From the NCBI GenBank assembly GCA_024742415.1, contig JANSYN010000001.1:124001-188000 (forward strand): a stretch of DNA of 64,000 nt, read 5' to 3'. Below are positions 19,914 to 28,111 of this stretch, piece after piece. Both the position numbers and the translations under genes were made by a program. The notes beneath the pieces were generated by a model, which saw nothing but the letters and a program-made list of their open reading frames with translations, made no database searches and was not told the origin of the DNA. Every line of letters begins with the position of its first letter. Within the stretch, counting starts at the first letter, position 1. Origin of the DNA: Gammaproteobacteria bacterium (GTDB taxonomy: Bacteria; Pseudomonadota; Gammaproteobacteria; Pseudomonadales; Halieaceae).

Positions 19914-20582
19914 ATGAATCACTCACATTTGGCATTATCCCAACAGGCCCTGGTAAGCGACGACAATCACGGCGTGACCAGGGGCATTTTTCACCGCGAT
20001 GGTCAACGTGCGAACTATCGCACTGACCATTCCGGCAACAATCACACCAATCTTCACACCAGCAATCACAACAGCAATCACACCAGCAATCACACCAGCA
20101 ATCACAACAGCAATCACAACAGCAATCACAACAGCAATCACAACAACTACCGCAGCAACCACCGCAGCAACCACCGCAGCAACCACCGCAGCAACCACCG
20201 CGCTATCGCGGCAGGTAGCAGTGATAAACGCCGTAGCTATCAACCCTGGGCACCTCACACCCTTGTGCTGCCGGCGCTTGGCCGCCGTGCCTTGCTTGGT
20301 GTGGTTGCCGCCATTGCGTTGTGTGTCGGGTTTGCGCTGTCCGTGCCGCAGGTTCTGGCGCAGGACGCCAGCGCATCCTCGCCTGAGCTGGTGAATATCA
20401 ATACCGCAGACGCCGCCACCCTGGTGCGTCAACTCAAGGGTGTTGGCCCAACGCGCGCTGAGGAAATCGTGCGCCACCGTGAGGCGTTTGGCCCTTTTGC
20501 CTCCACCGATGAACTTATCGAGGTGAAGGGTATCGGCCAGTCCACGCTGGACATGAATCGCAGCCGGATTACGTTGGAATAA
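19914..20582 (+). CDS. ComEA-like helix-hairpin-helix DNA-binding protein with repeat-rich N-terminal extension
   Basis: The C-terminal 65 residues (about 158-222) are a ComEA domain: LVNINTADAATLVRQLKGVG, followed by the second hairpin EVKGIGQST. ComEA binds incoming DNA in the periplasm during transformation; short forms are also common outside competence loci. Residues 124-149 look like a signal peptide or anchor (RRALLGVVAAIALCVGFAL, then VLA cleavage site). Unusually, 120 residues precede it, including seven SNH(N/T) and four SNHR tetrapeptides and 18 histidines. ATG 19914 has GGAG eight bases upstream, while GTG codons near the hydrophobic segment have no Shine-Dalgarno, which favours the long form. 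ComEA proteins normally start at the signal peptide. Confidence 0.85.
   Translation: MNHSHLALSQQALVSDDNHGVTRGIFHRDGQRANYRTDHSGNNHTNLHTSNHNSNHTSNHTSNHNSNHNSNHNSNHNNYRSNHRSNHRSNHRSNHRAIAAGSSDKRRSYQPWAPHTLVLPALGRRALLGVVAAIALCVGFALSVPQVLAQDASASSPELVNINTADAATLVRQLKGVGPTRAEEIVRHREAFGPFASTDELIEVKGIGQSTLDMNRSRITLE
20061..20201 (+). repeat. In-frame 12-bp tandem repeats in the ComEA-like gene
   Basis: Seven units of AGCAATCACAMC (20061-20144), a nine-base break encoding NYR, then four exact units of AGCAACCACCGC (20154-20201). Units encode SNHN/SNHT, then SNHR. Because 12 is a multiple of three, copy-number change keeps the frame. Confidence 0.97.
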
Positions 20583-20606
20583 CGCCATCGCATGCGTATT
20601 ATTGCA

Positions 20607-20628
20607 GGGGGCGTAAGCCCCTTTTTTT
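20607..20628 (+). terminator. Rho-independent terminator after the ComEA-like gene
   Basis: Stem GGGGC / GCCCC with loop GTAA, followed by seven T residues, 25 bases after the stop. Confidence 0.92.
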
Positions 20629-20666
20629 GTCCGTACAGGGTTGCTGTCACTTGAAAGTTTACTGAC

Positions 20667-21668
20667 GTGAAATGCGTGGTTACCGGTGCTTCCGGTTTTA
20701 TTGGTGCCGCCCTGTGCGCCCAACTCGCCAGAGCCGGTCACGAGGTGGTGCCCTGGAGCCGCAGCGCTGCACGTATTGCACTCAGCACTGGTCAACCCCT
20801 GGCGACGCGGCCGGTTGAACTGTGCGACGAACTCCCCCCCGGGTGCCTGGACGGTGTGGATGTCGTGGTGCATCTTGCTGGTATTGCGCACCAACGGGCG
20901 CGCGCGCGGGACTACGATGCCGTCAACTACGAAGCGACCCTGCGCCTGGCACGCACGGCGCATGCCGCCGGTGTGAGCCACTTTCTTTTTGTCAGCAGTG
21001 TGAAGGCGATGGGCGCACCCGCCGATGATGCTGCGCGCTCTGAAGAAGACTGCGTTGTTCCAGACGAGCCCTATGGCCTATCCAAATGGCGTGCCGAGAC
21101 AGCCCTGTATCGGGAGTTTGGCGGTACCTCGTTGCGCTTGAGTATCGTGCGGCCGGCACTTGTTTATGGGCCCGGCGCGAAGGGAAACCTGCAGCGCCTG
21201 GCGCGTGGCGTGCAGCGCGGCCTGCCGCGACCGCCGGCCGGTGGGCAACGCTCATGCATTGCACTGGCGGACCTTGTTGAAATTCTTTGTGGTGCGGTCG
21301 CGGCCCCGCCGCGCGCCGTGCGCACGTGGATCGCCTGTGCAGAGGCCTACAGTACGCAGGAGATCTACGACCTGGTGCGCGGCGCCCTGGGTAAGGCGCC
21401 CGCGCGCAGCTGGACGCCGCTGTGGGCATGGCGAGTTGCCTCTGCGCTGCTGGATGCACTGCAGGGCAGCGGCGATCAGACCACGTTCACCCGGCTTTTT
21501 GCCACGGAGGTTTACAGCAACGCCCGCTTGCTCAGTGAGAGCCCATGGCGGCCTCGTGCTTGCCTGGCGGACACACCACAGGTGTTGCTGCAGGCAGCAG
21601 CGCAGAAAGCAACGCAGCCTGCGTCAGGGCGGTCATCGCAGCGCCCACCAGAACAGCCAGACGCATGA
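20667..21668 (+). CDS. NAD-dependent nucleotide-sugar epimerase/dehydratase, WbpV-like
   Basis: A 333-residue extended SDR. The Rossmann motif TGASGFIG lies at about 6-13, VVHLAGIAHQ marks the substrate pocket, and the catalytic YGLSK lies near residue 135. It belongs to the UDP-sugar 4-epimerase superfamily. Gene order with a WecA-type transferase and a WbpM-type dehydratase mirrors wbpV-wbpL-wbpM of the Pseudomonas O-antigen region, which suggests that it prepares a UDP-sugar for surface glycan. The start is GTG 20667. The stop overlaps the next start (ATGA). The exact sugar is unknown. Confidence 0.82.
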   Translation: MKCVVTGASGFIGAALCAQLARAGHEVVPWSRSAARIALSTGQPLATRPVELCDELPPGCLDGVDVVVHLAGIAHQRARARDYDAVNYEATLRLARTAHAAGVSHFLFVSSVKAMGAPADDAARSEEDCVVPDEPYGLSKWRAETALYREFGGTSLRLSIVRPALVYGPGAKGNLQRLARGVQRGLPRPPAGGQRSCIALADLVEILCGAVAAPPRAVRTWIACAEAYSTQEIYDLVRGALGKAPARSWTPLWAWRVASALLDALQGSGDQTTFTRLFATEVYSNARLLSESPWRPRACLADTPQVLLQAAAQKATQPASGRSSQRPPEQPDA

Positions 21669-22642
21669 CGATCGTAGCGCTTACCTTCCTGTTGTCGGTG
21701 CTGCTCTGCGGCGGTTATCTGCGGATTGCGCGCAAGGCTGATATTGTGGACAAGCCAAACGCGCGCAGTTCGCATTCTCGCGAAACTCCGCACGCTGGCG
21801 GCTTGCCGCTGTTCCTGGCATTTTTTGCGGGCTTGGCGGCGGTGTTAATCACAACGCCGTGGCCGACGGTGTACGCGCTGGTGGCCGGCATGGCCGCCGT
21901 GCTTGTGTTGCTGGGAGTGCTCGACGACGTGTTTTCGTTGTCTGTAAAACTGCGCTTTCTGCTCTACGCGGTGCTGGCGGTGATGGCCAGTACTATCATT
22001 GTTGGCTTACCCGCTACGCTGGGCCCTGTGCAAACCGGCCTGCTGATAGTGCTTGGCAGCATGGCAATCCTGTGGATGCTGAACCTGTACAATTTCATGG
22101 ATGGCATTGACGGGATCGCTGCCATTCAGGCTGTACTGACCTGCGCTTGCGCGGCGCTGCTGTCCTATGGAGCGGATGCCCGCTACGCGCTTTTTTGCAC
22201 GCTGCTGGGCGCTGCCTACCTAGGTTTTCTCATCTGGAACTGGCCGCCCGCACGCCTGTTTATGGGGGATGCCGGTAGCGTCCCCGCCGGCTTTCTGTTT
22301 GCCTGCCTTGCGTTGCTTGGGGCTGTCGAAGGCGCCTTGAATCCAGCGTGCTGGTTGATCCTGCTGGCGCTGTTTATCACCGATGCAACGTGGACGCTGC
22401 TGTGGCGCGTAGGCACCGGCCAGCCATTCACCCAGGGGCATCGCCTGCATGCCTACCAGCGCCTGAGCAGGCACTGGCAGTCGCATCTGAAGGTGGATGC
22501 AGCGCTGATTGTCGTGCTGCTGGTATGGCTTGGCCCCCTGGCCTGGGCGGCGCAGAAATGGCCTGAAAATTCGATTGTTTTGGTAATATTGGCATACCTT
22601 CCATGGGTCATAGCGATGGCTAAGGTAAGCCGCTTAACGTAA
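21665..22642 (+). CDS. WecA/MraY-family undecaprenyl-phosphate glycosyl-1-phosphate transferase, WbpL-like
   Basis: A 325-residue polytopic enzyme that would transfer a sugar-1-phosphate from UDP-sugar to undecaprenyl phosphate to begin O-antigen or capsule synthesis. The signature motifs are DKPNARSSHSRETPHAGGLPLF near the N-terminus, LGVLDDVFSL, NLYNFMDGIDG, and FMGDAGSVPAGF. About ten hydrophobic segments are visible. ATG 21665 overlaps the upstream stop by four bases. Together with the flanking epimerase and dehydratase this forms a glycan-initiation module. Confidence 0.88.
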   Translation: MTIVALTFLLSVLLCGGYLRIARKADIVDKPNARSSHSRETPHAGGLPLFLAFFAGLAAVLITTPWPTVYALVAGMAAVLVLLGVLDDVFSLSVKLRFLLYAVLAVMASTIIVGLPATLGPVQTGLLIVLGSMAILWMLNLYNFMDGIDGIAAIQAVLTCACAALLSYGADARYALFCTLLGAAYLGFLIWNWPPARLFMGDAGSVPAGFLFACLALLGAVEGALNPACWLILLALFITDATWTLLWRVGTGQPFTQGHRLHAYQRLSRHWQSHLKVDAALIVVLLVWLGPLAWAAQKWPENSIVLVILAYLPWVIAMAKVSRLT

Positions 22643-22681
22643 TATCTCCTGGTTACCGTAACGTGTTCTGATGCGCGTTCA

Positions 22682-24733
22682 ATGTTAGCCCCAGCATTAC
22701 GAACAGGAGGTAGTTTGTTCCTTAGTCCGGACGGTTTTCTGCTTCGTTGCGTCGCCAACTGTCGCAACACTCTGCGCGACCTCATCGAAAAGGTCGTCGA
22801 GTTGCCTCGCAACATCAAACAGGCCTGTCTGCTCTCGCTGGACATGGTCTATGTCGCCGCCGCGATGTGGGGTGCCATCGCATTGCGCTGGGGTCACAGC
22901 CAATTCACGCTGGGCCCGGTGGAAATTGTCTGTGGTGTGTTCACCCTGATAGTGAGTGCGGTGATCTTTTTGCGCCTGGGGTTGTACCGCGCGGTCATCC
23001 GCTTTATGGGCCAGCAGGCGATCTGGGCGATACTGACGGCAGTCAGTTACTCTGCGCTGGTGCTGGGTGCGACGTTCTTTTTTACGCGCGCTGAAGTACC
23101 GCGATCCACACCGTTTATTTACTGGGGTTTGCTCATGCTTGGCATTGGTGGCACGCGATTGGCCGTGCGTGCCTACTACCAGGCGAAACTGCGCTCGATG
23201 TCCGAGAACGTGATTATCTATGGAGCAGGGCAATCCGGAAGGCAGCTCCTGCACGCCTTGCAACATGGCGAACAGTACCACCCGGTGGCCTTTGTCGATG
23301 ACGAGCAGCGCCTGCACCGTTCGGTGATCAATGGCTTGCATGTTGCACAGCCTGTTGATCTGGAGCGGCTCATTGAGCGTCACAAGATCACCCAGGTTCT
23401 CTTGGCGGTGCCCTCGGCGTCGCACGAGCGTCGCCGCGAGATCATCGATTCACTGGTGGGTCTGCCTGTGCATGTGCGCACCGTGCCTACTATCAATGAA
23501 TTGCTGGCGGGCGAGGCCAGTGTTAACCAGATTCGTGACATCGACCTGGACGACCTGCTGGGTCGCGATCCGGTGCCGCCTCAAACCGAGCTGGTAGAGC
23601 GCTGCATCAAGGACAAAGTGGTCATGGTGACCGGCGCCGGCGGCTCTATTGGTTCCGAACTGTGCCGCCAGATCATTCATGCCGAACCAGAAGAGCTGAT
23701 TCTGCTCGATAATTCAGAGTATGCCCTGTACAGCATAGAGCGCGAACTGCGCGAGCTGATGCTGTTGCAGAAGCTGGATATCGAACTGGTGCCCCTGCTG
23801 GGATCGGTACAGGATGAGAACCGGCTGATCAATATCTATCGCAGCTTCGATGTGGCGACGGTTTACCATGCCGCCGCTTACAAGCATGTCCCCATGGTGG
23901 AATACAATATTGCCGAAGGCGTGGCAAACAACGTGTTTGGTACCTGGTATGCGGCCGAGGCGGCGCGTAAGGCCGGTGTTGAGACCTTTGTGCTGGTGTC
24001 TACTGACAAAGCAGTGCGTCCAACCAACATCATGGGCGCGTCTAAGCGGTTTGCAGAGATGGTCCTGCAGGGTTTGTCTCAGCTCGACGGCCATACGCGC
24101 TTTTGCATGGTGAGGTTTGGCAATGTACTGGGCTCGTCAGGCTCTGTGGTGCCGCTGTTTCGCCAGCAGATAGAAGCGGGCGGCCCGGTCACGGTGACGC
24201 ACCCGGAAGTATCGCGCTACTTTATGAGTATTGCCGAGGCCGCACAGCTTGTCCTGCAGGCCAGTTCACTGGGTGAGGGTGGCGATGTGTTCGTGCTCGA
24301 CATGGGCGAGCCGGTGCGTATTGTGGATCTGGCCAGGCGGATGATCCGTCTTAGTGGCTATGAAATGGACCCGGATAAGCACGAAAGCGAGCATATTGAT
24401 ATCGAATTTATTGGCCTGCGCCCCGGCGAGAAGCTTCACGAGGAGTTGCTGTTGGGTGATAACGTGGAAGGCACTGAACACCCCATGATTATGCGCGCCC
24501 AGGAAGAGTCTTTACCCTACGATGATATGTACATCATGCTGCAGGAGATGCGCGAGCACTGCGACACACTCGATTGCGACGGCATCAGCGCCATATTGAC
24601 CTCTGCTGTCAGTGGTTTTGGCGATCACCAGGTGCGCTATGACCACATGTGGCGCAAGCGATTCAAACTCGCCGCTGGCGCGGAGGGCCCGCAGCTTTCC
24701 AATGTCCAGGAGCTGTTTCCCGACAAATCATGA
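22682..24733 (+). CDS. WbpM/CapD-family nucleotide-sugar 4,6-dehydratase, membrane-bound
   Basis: A 683-residue protein with four membrane segments (about 45-150), a CoA-binding-like Rossmann region (IIYGAGQSGRQLL, about 180), then a full SDR dehydratase domain (VTGAGGSIGSELCRQI, about 315; STDKAVRPTNIMGASK, the catalytic region). WbpM dehydrates UDP-GlcNAc to a 4-keto-6-deoxy sugar used for QuiNAc/FucNAc in O-antigen. The start is uncertain: ATG 22682 has no Shine-Dalgarno, while TTG 22715 has AGGAGG only four bases before it. The last 40 residues are less conserved. It ends the three-gene glycan set. Confidence 0.88.
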   Translation: MLAPALRTGGSLFLSPDGFLLRCVANCRNTLRDLIEKVVELPRNIKQACLLSLDMVYVAAAMWGAIALRWGHSQFTLGPVEIVCGVFTLIVSAVIFLRLGLYRAVIRFMGQQAIWAILTAVSYSALVLGATFFFTRAEVPRSTPFIYWGLLMLGIGGTRLAVRAYYQAKLRSMSENVIIYGAGQSGRQLLHALQHGEQYHPVAFVDDEQRLHRSVINGLHVAQPVDLERLIERHKITQVLLAVPSASHERRREIIDSLVGLPVHVRTVPTINELLAGEASVNQIRDIDLDDLLGRDPVPPQTELVERCIKDKVVMVTGAGGSIGSELCRQIIHAEPEELILLDNSEYALYSIERELRELMLLQKLDIELVPLLGSVQDENRLINIYRSFDVATVYHAAAYKHVPMVEYNIAEGVANNVFGTWYAAEAARKAGVETFVLVSTDKAVRPTNIMGASKRFAEMVLQGLSQLDGHTRFCMVRFGNVLGSSGSVVPLFRQQIEAGGPVTVTHPEVSRYFMSIAEAAQLVLQASSLGEGGDVFVLDMGEPVRIVDLARRMIRLSGYEMDPDKHESEHIDIEFIGLRPGEKLHEELLLGDNVEGTEHPMIMRAQEESLPYDDMYIMLQEMREHCDTLDCDGISAILTSAVSGFGDHQVRYDHMWRKRFKLAAGAEGPQLSNVQELFPDKS

Positions 24734-24952
24734 GAGTCGCGCGTCGGCCATTGGTTATCACCGCCAGCGGCAGCCTGGTTCGGTTCCCGCAGTTGTGACT
24801 CTTTAGGTAGTGGTGCGCGATGCGCCCCGGCTTCGTTGCTGCTGAATATGCCTTTGCTGCCTGTCATGCCGTAGCCACTCCCGCCCCGACGATTGCAGTA
24901 GCCGCGCCGGTATGTGCATGCCGACAAGTCAGGTAAATCGGCTTGCGGGGAG

Positions 24953-25369
24953 TCAGTCCTCTACGTCGTCAACGTCAATCTGGCCTGTCAACCTGCGGCG
25001 AATGTGTGACCACGACATGCCCGTGGCCAGCGTCAGCGCCAGCAGTACCATAATGACCCAGGTCATGGCGCTGCCGCCGTCCAGGCTGAGCCAGCCCACG
25101 TCTACCAGCAGCCAGATCACCGTGCCAAAGAGCGCACCAAACAGGATGATTCCCAGCCAGCCCAGTGAATAAAACGTTGCGCGCAAGAAGATAATCCAGC
25201 CAATCAGCAGCAAAACGCCAACCAATGCCTTGACCGGTGTGATGGAAAATCCGTCACCGGCGAGCCAGTTCATGTAGCTGTATTCGGTTGGGTTGTAGGT
25301 CCCCAGCACAAGTGCAAGGGCAAACAGGCAGCGCAGCAGAAAGCTGACGCCATTAAACGGGCTGGCCAT
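24953..25369 (-). CDS. DUF6524-like small membrane protein
   Basis: A 138-residue protein with four hydrophobic segments (about 8-24, 42-60, 68-90, 99-118) and an acidic C-terminus (DVDDVED). The motif NPTEYSYMNWL after the first segment matches a family of unknown function, which I recall as DUF6524. Start ATG 25369 lies just before the conserved first helix; a 37-residue upstream extension looks non-coding. The 219 bases between the WbpM-like gene and this gene hold nothing recognisable. Confidence 0.7.
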   Translation of the reverse strand: MASPFNGVSFLLRCLFALALVLGTYNPTEYSYMNWLAGDGFSITPVKALVGVLLLIGWIIFLRATFYSLGWLGIILFGALFGTVIWLLVDVGWLSLDGGSAMTWVIMVLLALTLATGMSWSHIRRRLTGQIDVDDVED

Positions 25370-25629
25370 TGAAAACGGTCTCCGATGGGTTCTGCGCACG
25401 GGCGATGAGTCGCTATAGTAATGCGCTCTGTGCGGTGTGACCAGTACTGAGACGCCCGTGGCTGCGCATGCCATCGACACAGCCCGGCCTGCAAGCCATT
25501 GACGCGGCCCGGGGAAGCGCAGTTACTGCTGGACGGCAGGCGACAGGTCGTGCGTCTCGGGCCGCCGATGTTATGCCGACGCCGCTTGCCTTGCGGGATA
25601 AACGCCTGCGCGCAAACAGGCAATGGCCG

Positions 25630-27897
25630 CTAGCGGCCGGCCCTGGGTTTTGGGTGTGCAGCGCGCCATTTGCGCACGGATGCCAGGGGTTTCAAGCGAC
25701 GCTTCCTGATGGCCTTTTCCAGGTTTTCGTTGACAAAGCGCGTCATGGCGGCCGTGACCTGTCGAGCCATGGCACTGCCTTCAACCGAGGTCGCCATAAT
25801 CATCAGGTGGGGGTTGAGTGGGTCTACCGGTAGCTCGTCGGCTCGGCGTTTTAGGGTGACCAGTCGGGTCGTTACCTGCAGGTCGCGTTCCCGGCTGACG
25901 CCCTCGCGCGCCAGGCGTCGGTCTACCAGATGCCGGTGCTCCTGGGCGTGCCTGCGTGCTGACACCAGGAAGTCATCCTCATGGATAATGCTCAACGTGG
26001 GGATATCGTATTCCAGCATGATGTCCAGTGCGCGCAGGTGGCGCCGTTGGTATTCCACCGGATCGTGCAGGGCGGCATCCACCTCTTTGAAAAGGCCATA
26101 GAACGAGGCCGTGCGTAGCAGCCTGCCGCCGACCAACCGCATGATGTACGGGCTGTTGATGTTGAGCATGCGTTGCTGCACCGTTTTGTTGTTCAGCAAC
26201 TGGCGCATGCCGCGATTCAATCCGTTGACGATAGGCTCGGCCACCGGCGTTTGCAGAAAACGGCCCAGTCTGGCGAGGCTGTCAGCATCGGAAACGGCAG
26301 CCTCTGCCTGCAGCTCGAGTTTGTCCCCGGATTCGACATAGGTCTGTTCGAAACCCGAGTAATCCAGTGCTTCACGTTTGCGATAGTGTGCGATGAGGTT
26401 GCGCAGGTTGACGCCGGTGTGTGGGCCGTCGGAAGGTGCCCAGGTCGCCAGGCTGATGACACCGCTGGCGCGCAGGGCATCGACCAGTTTACGATCCTGC
26501 TCCTTCAGTGACTTGTAGGGTTTAATCGGCGCGTCATTGTTGTCAAGTATCGACAGCAGCAGGTGGTCCATGATGACCCCGGCAATGGAATGCCCTGCGA
26601 TGGGCACTGGCCGGCCCTGGTTCCAGATTTTAAGTATGGCCTTGCGCAGCACGCGCGCATAGTGCGGAAAAATCTCCGCATCCGGCAGTGTTTTCGCGTG
26701 GCTGCCACGGTGCAGCGCCGAAACCGTCCAGGCGCTGGGCAGGCGAATCAGGAAGCTGGCAAAGCTGAACAGGCCCATAAAACCGTGCATTAGCAAGATA
26801 TGGGGGCCGTCTTTTTCTGCACCCTCACGCGTTTCGGCTTTGTTTTGCAGGGTCTTGTTGTTTTCCTTGTACTGAAAGAGTGTTTCCTCGAAGTGCAGGG
26901 ATTGCTCGTCGGCGAAGATCAGCACCTTGCGCGCGGTGTCGGAGCTGGCCCTGAGCATCCGCAGCGGTGTCTCCATCACTGTTTGCTCGAAATCCGCGGT
27001 TTCTTCCATCTCCAGGCGTCCCAGTGCGCGCAACTTGTGTGTGCCGGAGACAATCAGCGACACCGTTTCAGCATTGACGATAACCCCCCGGTTCAACGCA
27101 ATGCGCAGCGCGCCCCTGGGGCGCCTGATGACGATGACCCCGGGCTCGGTCTCACGCAATTCGGGCAGGTAGGGCTTGAGCGCCCCCAGCGCGCCGTCCT
27201 TGCCGATACCACTGAGCAGGTAGTGGAACGACATCTTCTCTCCCAGCTTGTGCTGGATGTCCATCTGGTAGCGCTCGGCCTCCTGTCGCGCCCGGCGAGT
27301 CGCTAGCGCCTTGTTCTTCTGGGCAAGCGCCTGCCTGACCTCGCCCAAGTTCATCGGGTTGACCATGGCCGCGGTCATCGCCGTGACCACGTCTGACTCA
27401 TCGGCGCTGGATGCCAGGCCCAGTTCCCGTACCATACTGCGCAGGCCCTTGTGAACAACCAGTTTGCGCGCCAGCGGTGCGATGAAATAGTTGACCAGGC
27501 CATCCTCGGGGCTTTCCCACTTGCCTTCGCCAGTGGAGTCTTCAAGGAAGAAGAAGCGGACATGCTCATACCAGTCAACGCGTGAATGCAGTTTGTCAAT
27601 CATGGCCTGGTATTGCGCTTTGAGCGTATTGCCGCCGCCTACTGCAACGACAAAATGATTGCGCTTGTATTGTCCCCACGCGGTGTGGCGCGTGGTTTCC
27701 TGCCAGAAGTTGTAGCGTTTTTCGAACACGCTGGCCGCATGATCTGCGGTATGGGGTAAGTCAGAAGAAATGCTGACCCGGATGCCGGATGCCTCGGCAA
27801 TGCGCACTGACCTGCGCGCGCGAGGCGACAAACCCAGGCGCCGCTGGGTGCGCTTGACCTTGGCCTTGATCTGCTTTGGCGCAGCAGGGCTGTCCAT
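25630..27897 (-). CDS. Fusion of a 6-phosphogluconolactonase/NagB-like domain with an alpha/beta hydrolase
   Basis: A 755-residue protein. Residues about 35-330 resemble the sugar-phosphate lactonase/isomerase fold: VVAVGGGNTLKAQY (GGG at 87-89), RFFFLEDSTGEGKW in place of the usual DER loop, SGIGKDGALGALKP (230-235 like GxGxDGH), and VSLIVSGTHKLRAL. The usual catalytic His after GxGxDG is Ala, so lactonase activity is doubtful. Residues about 364-680 are an alpha/beta hydrolase: oxyanion-type HGFMG (371-375), nucleophile elbow GHSIAG with Ser437, and a late Asp/His region (IIHEDDFLVSARRHAQEH). The tail is basic. Start ATG 27897 has AAGGGA. No membrane segment or signal is seen. Substrate is unknown. 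Confidence 0.8.
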   Translation of the reverse strand: MDSPAAPKQIKAKVKRTQRRLGLSPRARRSVRIAEASGIRVSISSDLPHTADHAASVFEKRYNFWQETTRHTAWGQYKRNHFVVAVGGGNTLKAQYQAMIDKLHSRVDWYEHVRFFFLEDSTGEGKWESPEDGLVNYFIAPLARKLVVHKGLRSMVRELGLASSADESDVVTAMTAAMVNPMNLGEVRQALAQKNKALATRRARQEAERYQMDIQHKLGEKMSFHYLLSGIGKDGALGALKPYLPELRETEPGVIVIRRPRGALRIALNRGVIVNAETVSLIVSGTHKLRALGRLEMEETADFEQTVMETPLRMLRASSDTARKVLIFADEQSLHFEETLFQYKENNKTLQNKAETREGAEKDGPHILLMHGFMGLFSFASFLIRLPSAWTVSALHRGSHAKTLPDAEIFPHYARVLRKAILKIWNQGRPVPIAGHSIAGVIMDHLLLSILDNNDAPIKPYKSLKEQDRKLVDALRASGVISLATWAPSDGPHTGVNLRNLIAHYRKREALDYSGFEQTYVESGDKLELQAEAAVSDADSLARLGRFLQTPVAEPIVNGLNRGMRQLLNNKTVQQRMLNINSPYIMRLVGGRLLRTASFYGLFKEVDAALHDPVEYQRRHLRALDIMLEYDIPTLSIIHEDDFLVSARRHAQEHRHLVDRRLAREGVSRERDLQVTTRLVTLKRRADELPVDPLNPHLMIMATSVEGSAMARQVTAAMTRFVNENLEKAIRKRRLKPLASVRKWRAAHPKPRAGR

Positions 27898-28111
27898 ACT
27901 GTATCCCTTGGCTGTACTTTTTTTTTGTTACAACACGACCGTGCTGCCAGCGTGTGCACGCGCGACAACAAACACCAAGATTAAGGCAGAAAGAATTAGA
28001 ATGCGCATACTAAATTGTGATGCTGTGCACCAGCTCGCAATGTTGCGAACCGGTGCAGCATGCAGCCCCTGCAGGGTCAGGGGCCGGGTGTGGATCAGGC
28101 GTAACAGCAGC

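Noticed and set aside
20061-20201. CRISPR-like array
   Set aside because: Units are contiguous 12-mers with no spacers and encode a regular peptide repeat.
19935-20981. Minus-strand open frame of 348 codons with Val/Ala-rich repeats
   Set aside because: It is the antisense reading of the SNH repeat in the ComEA-like gene and runs into the epimerase gene.
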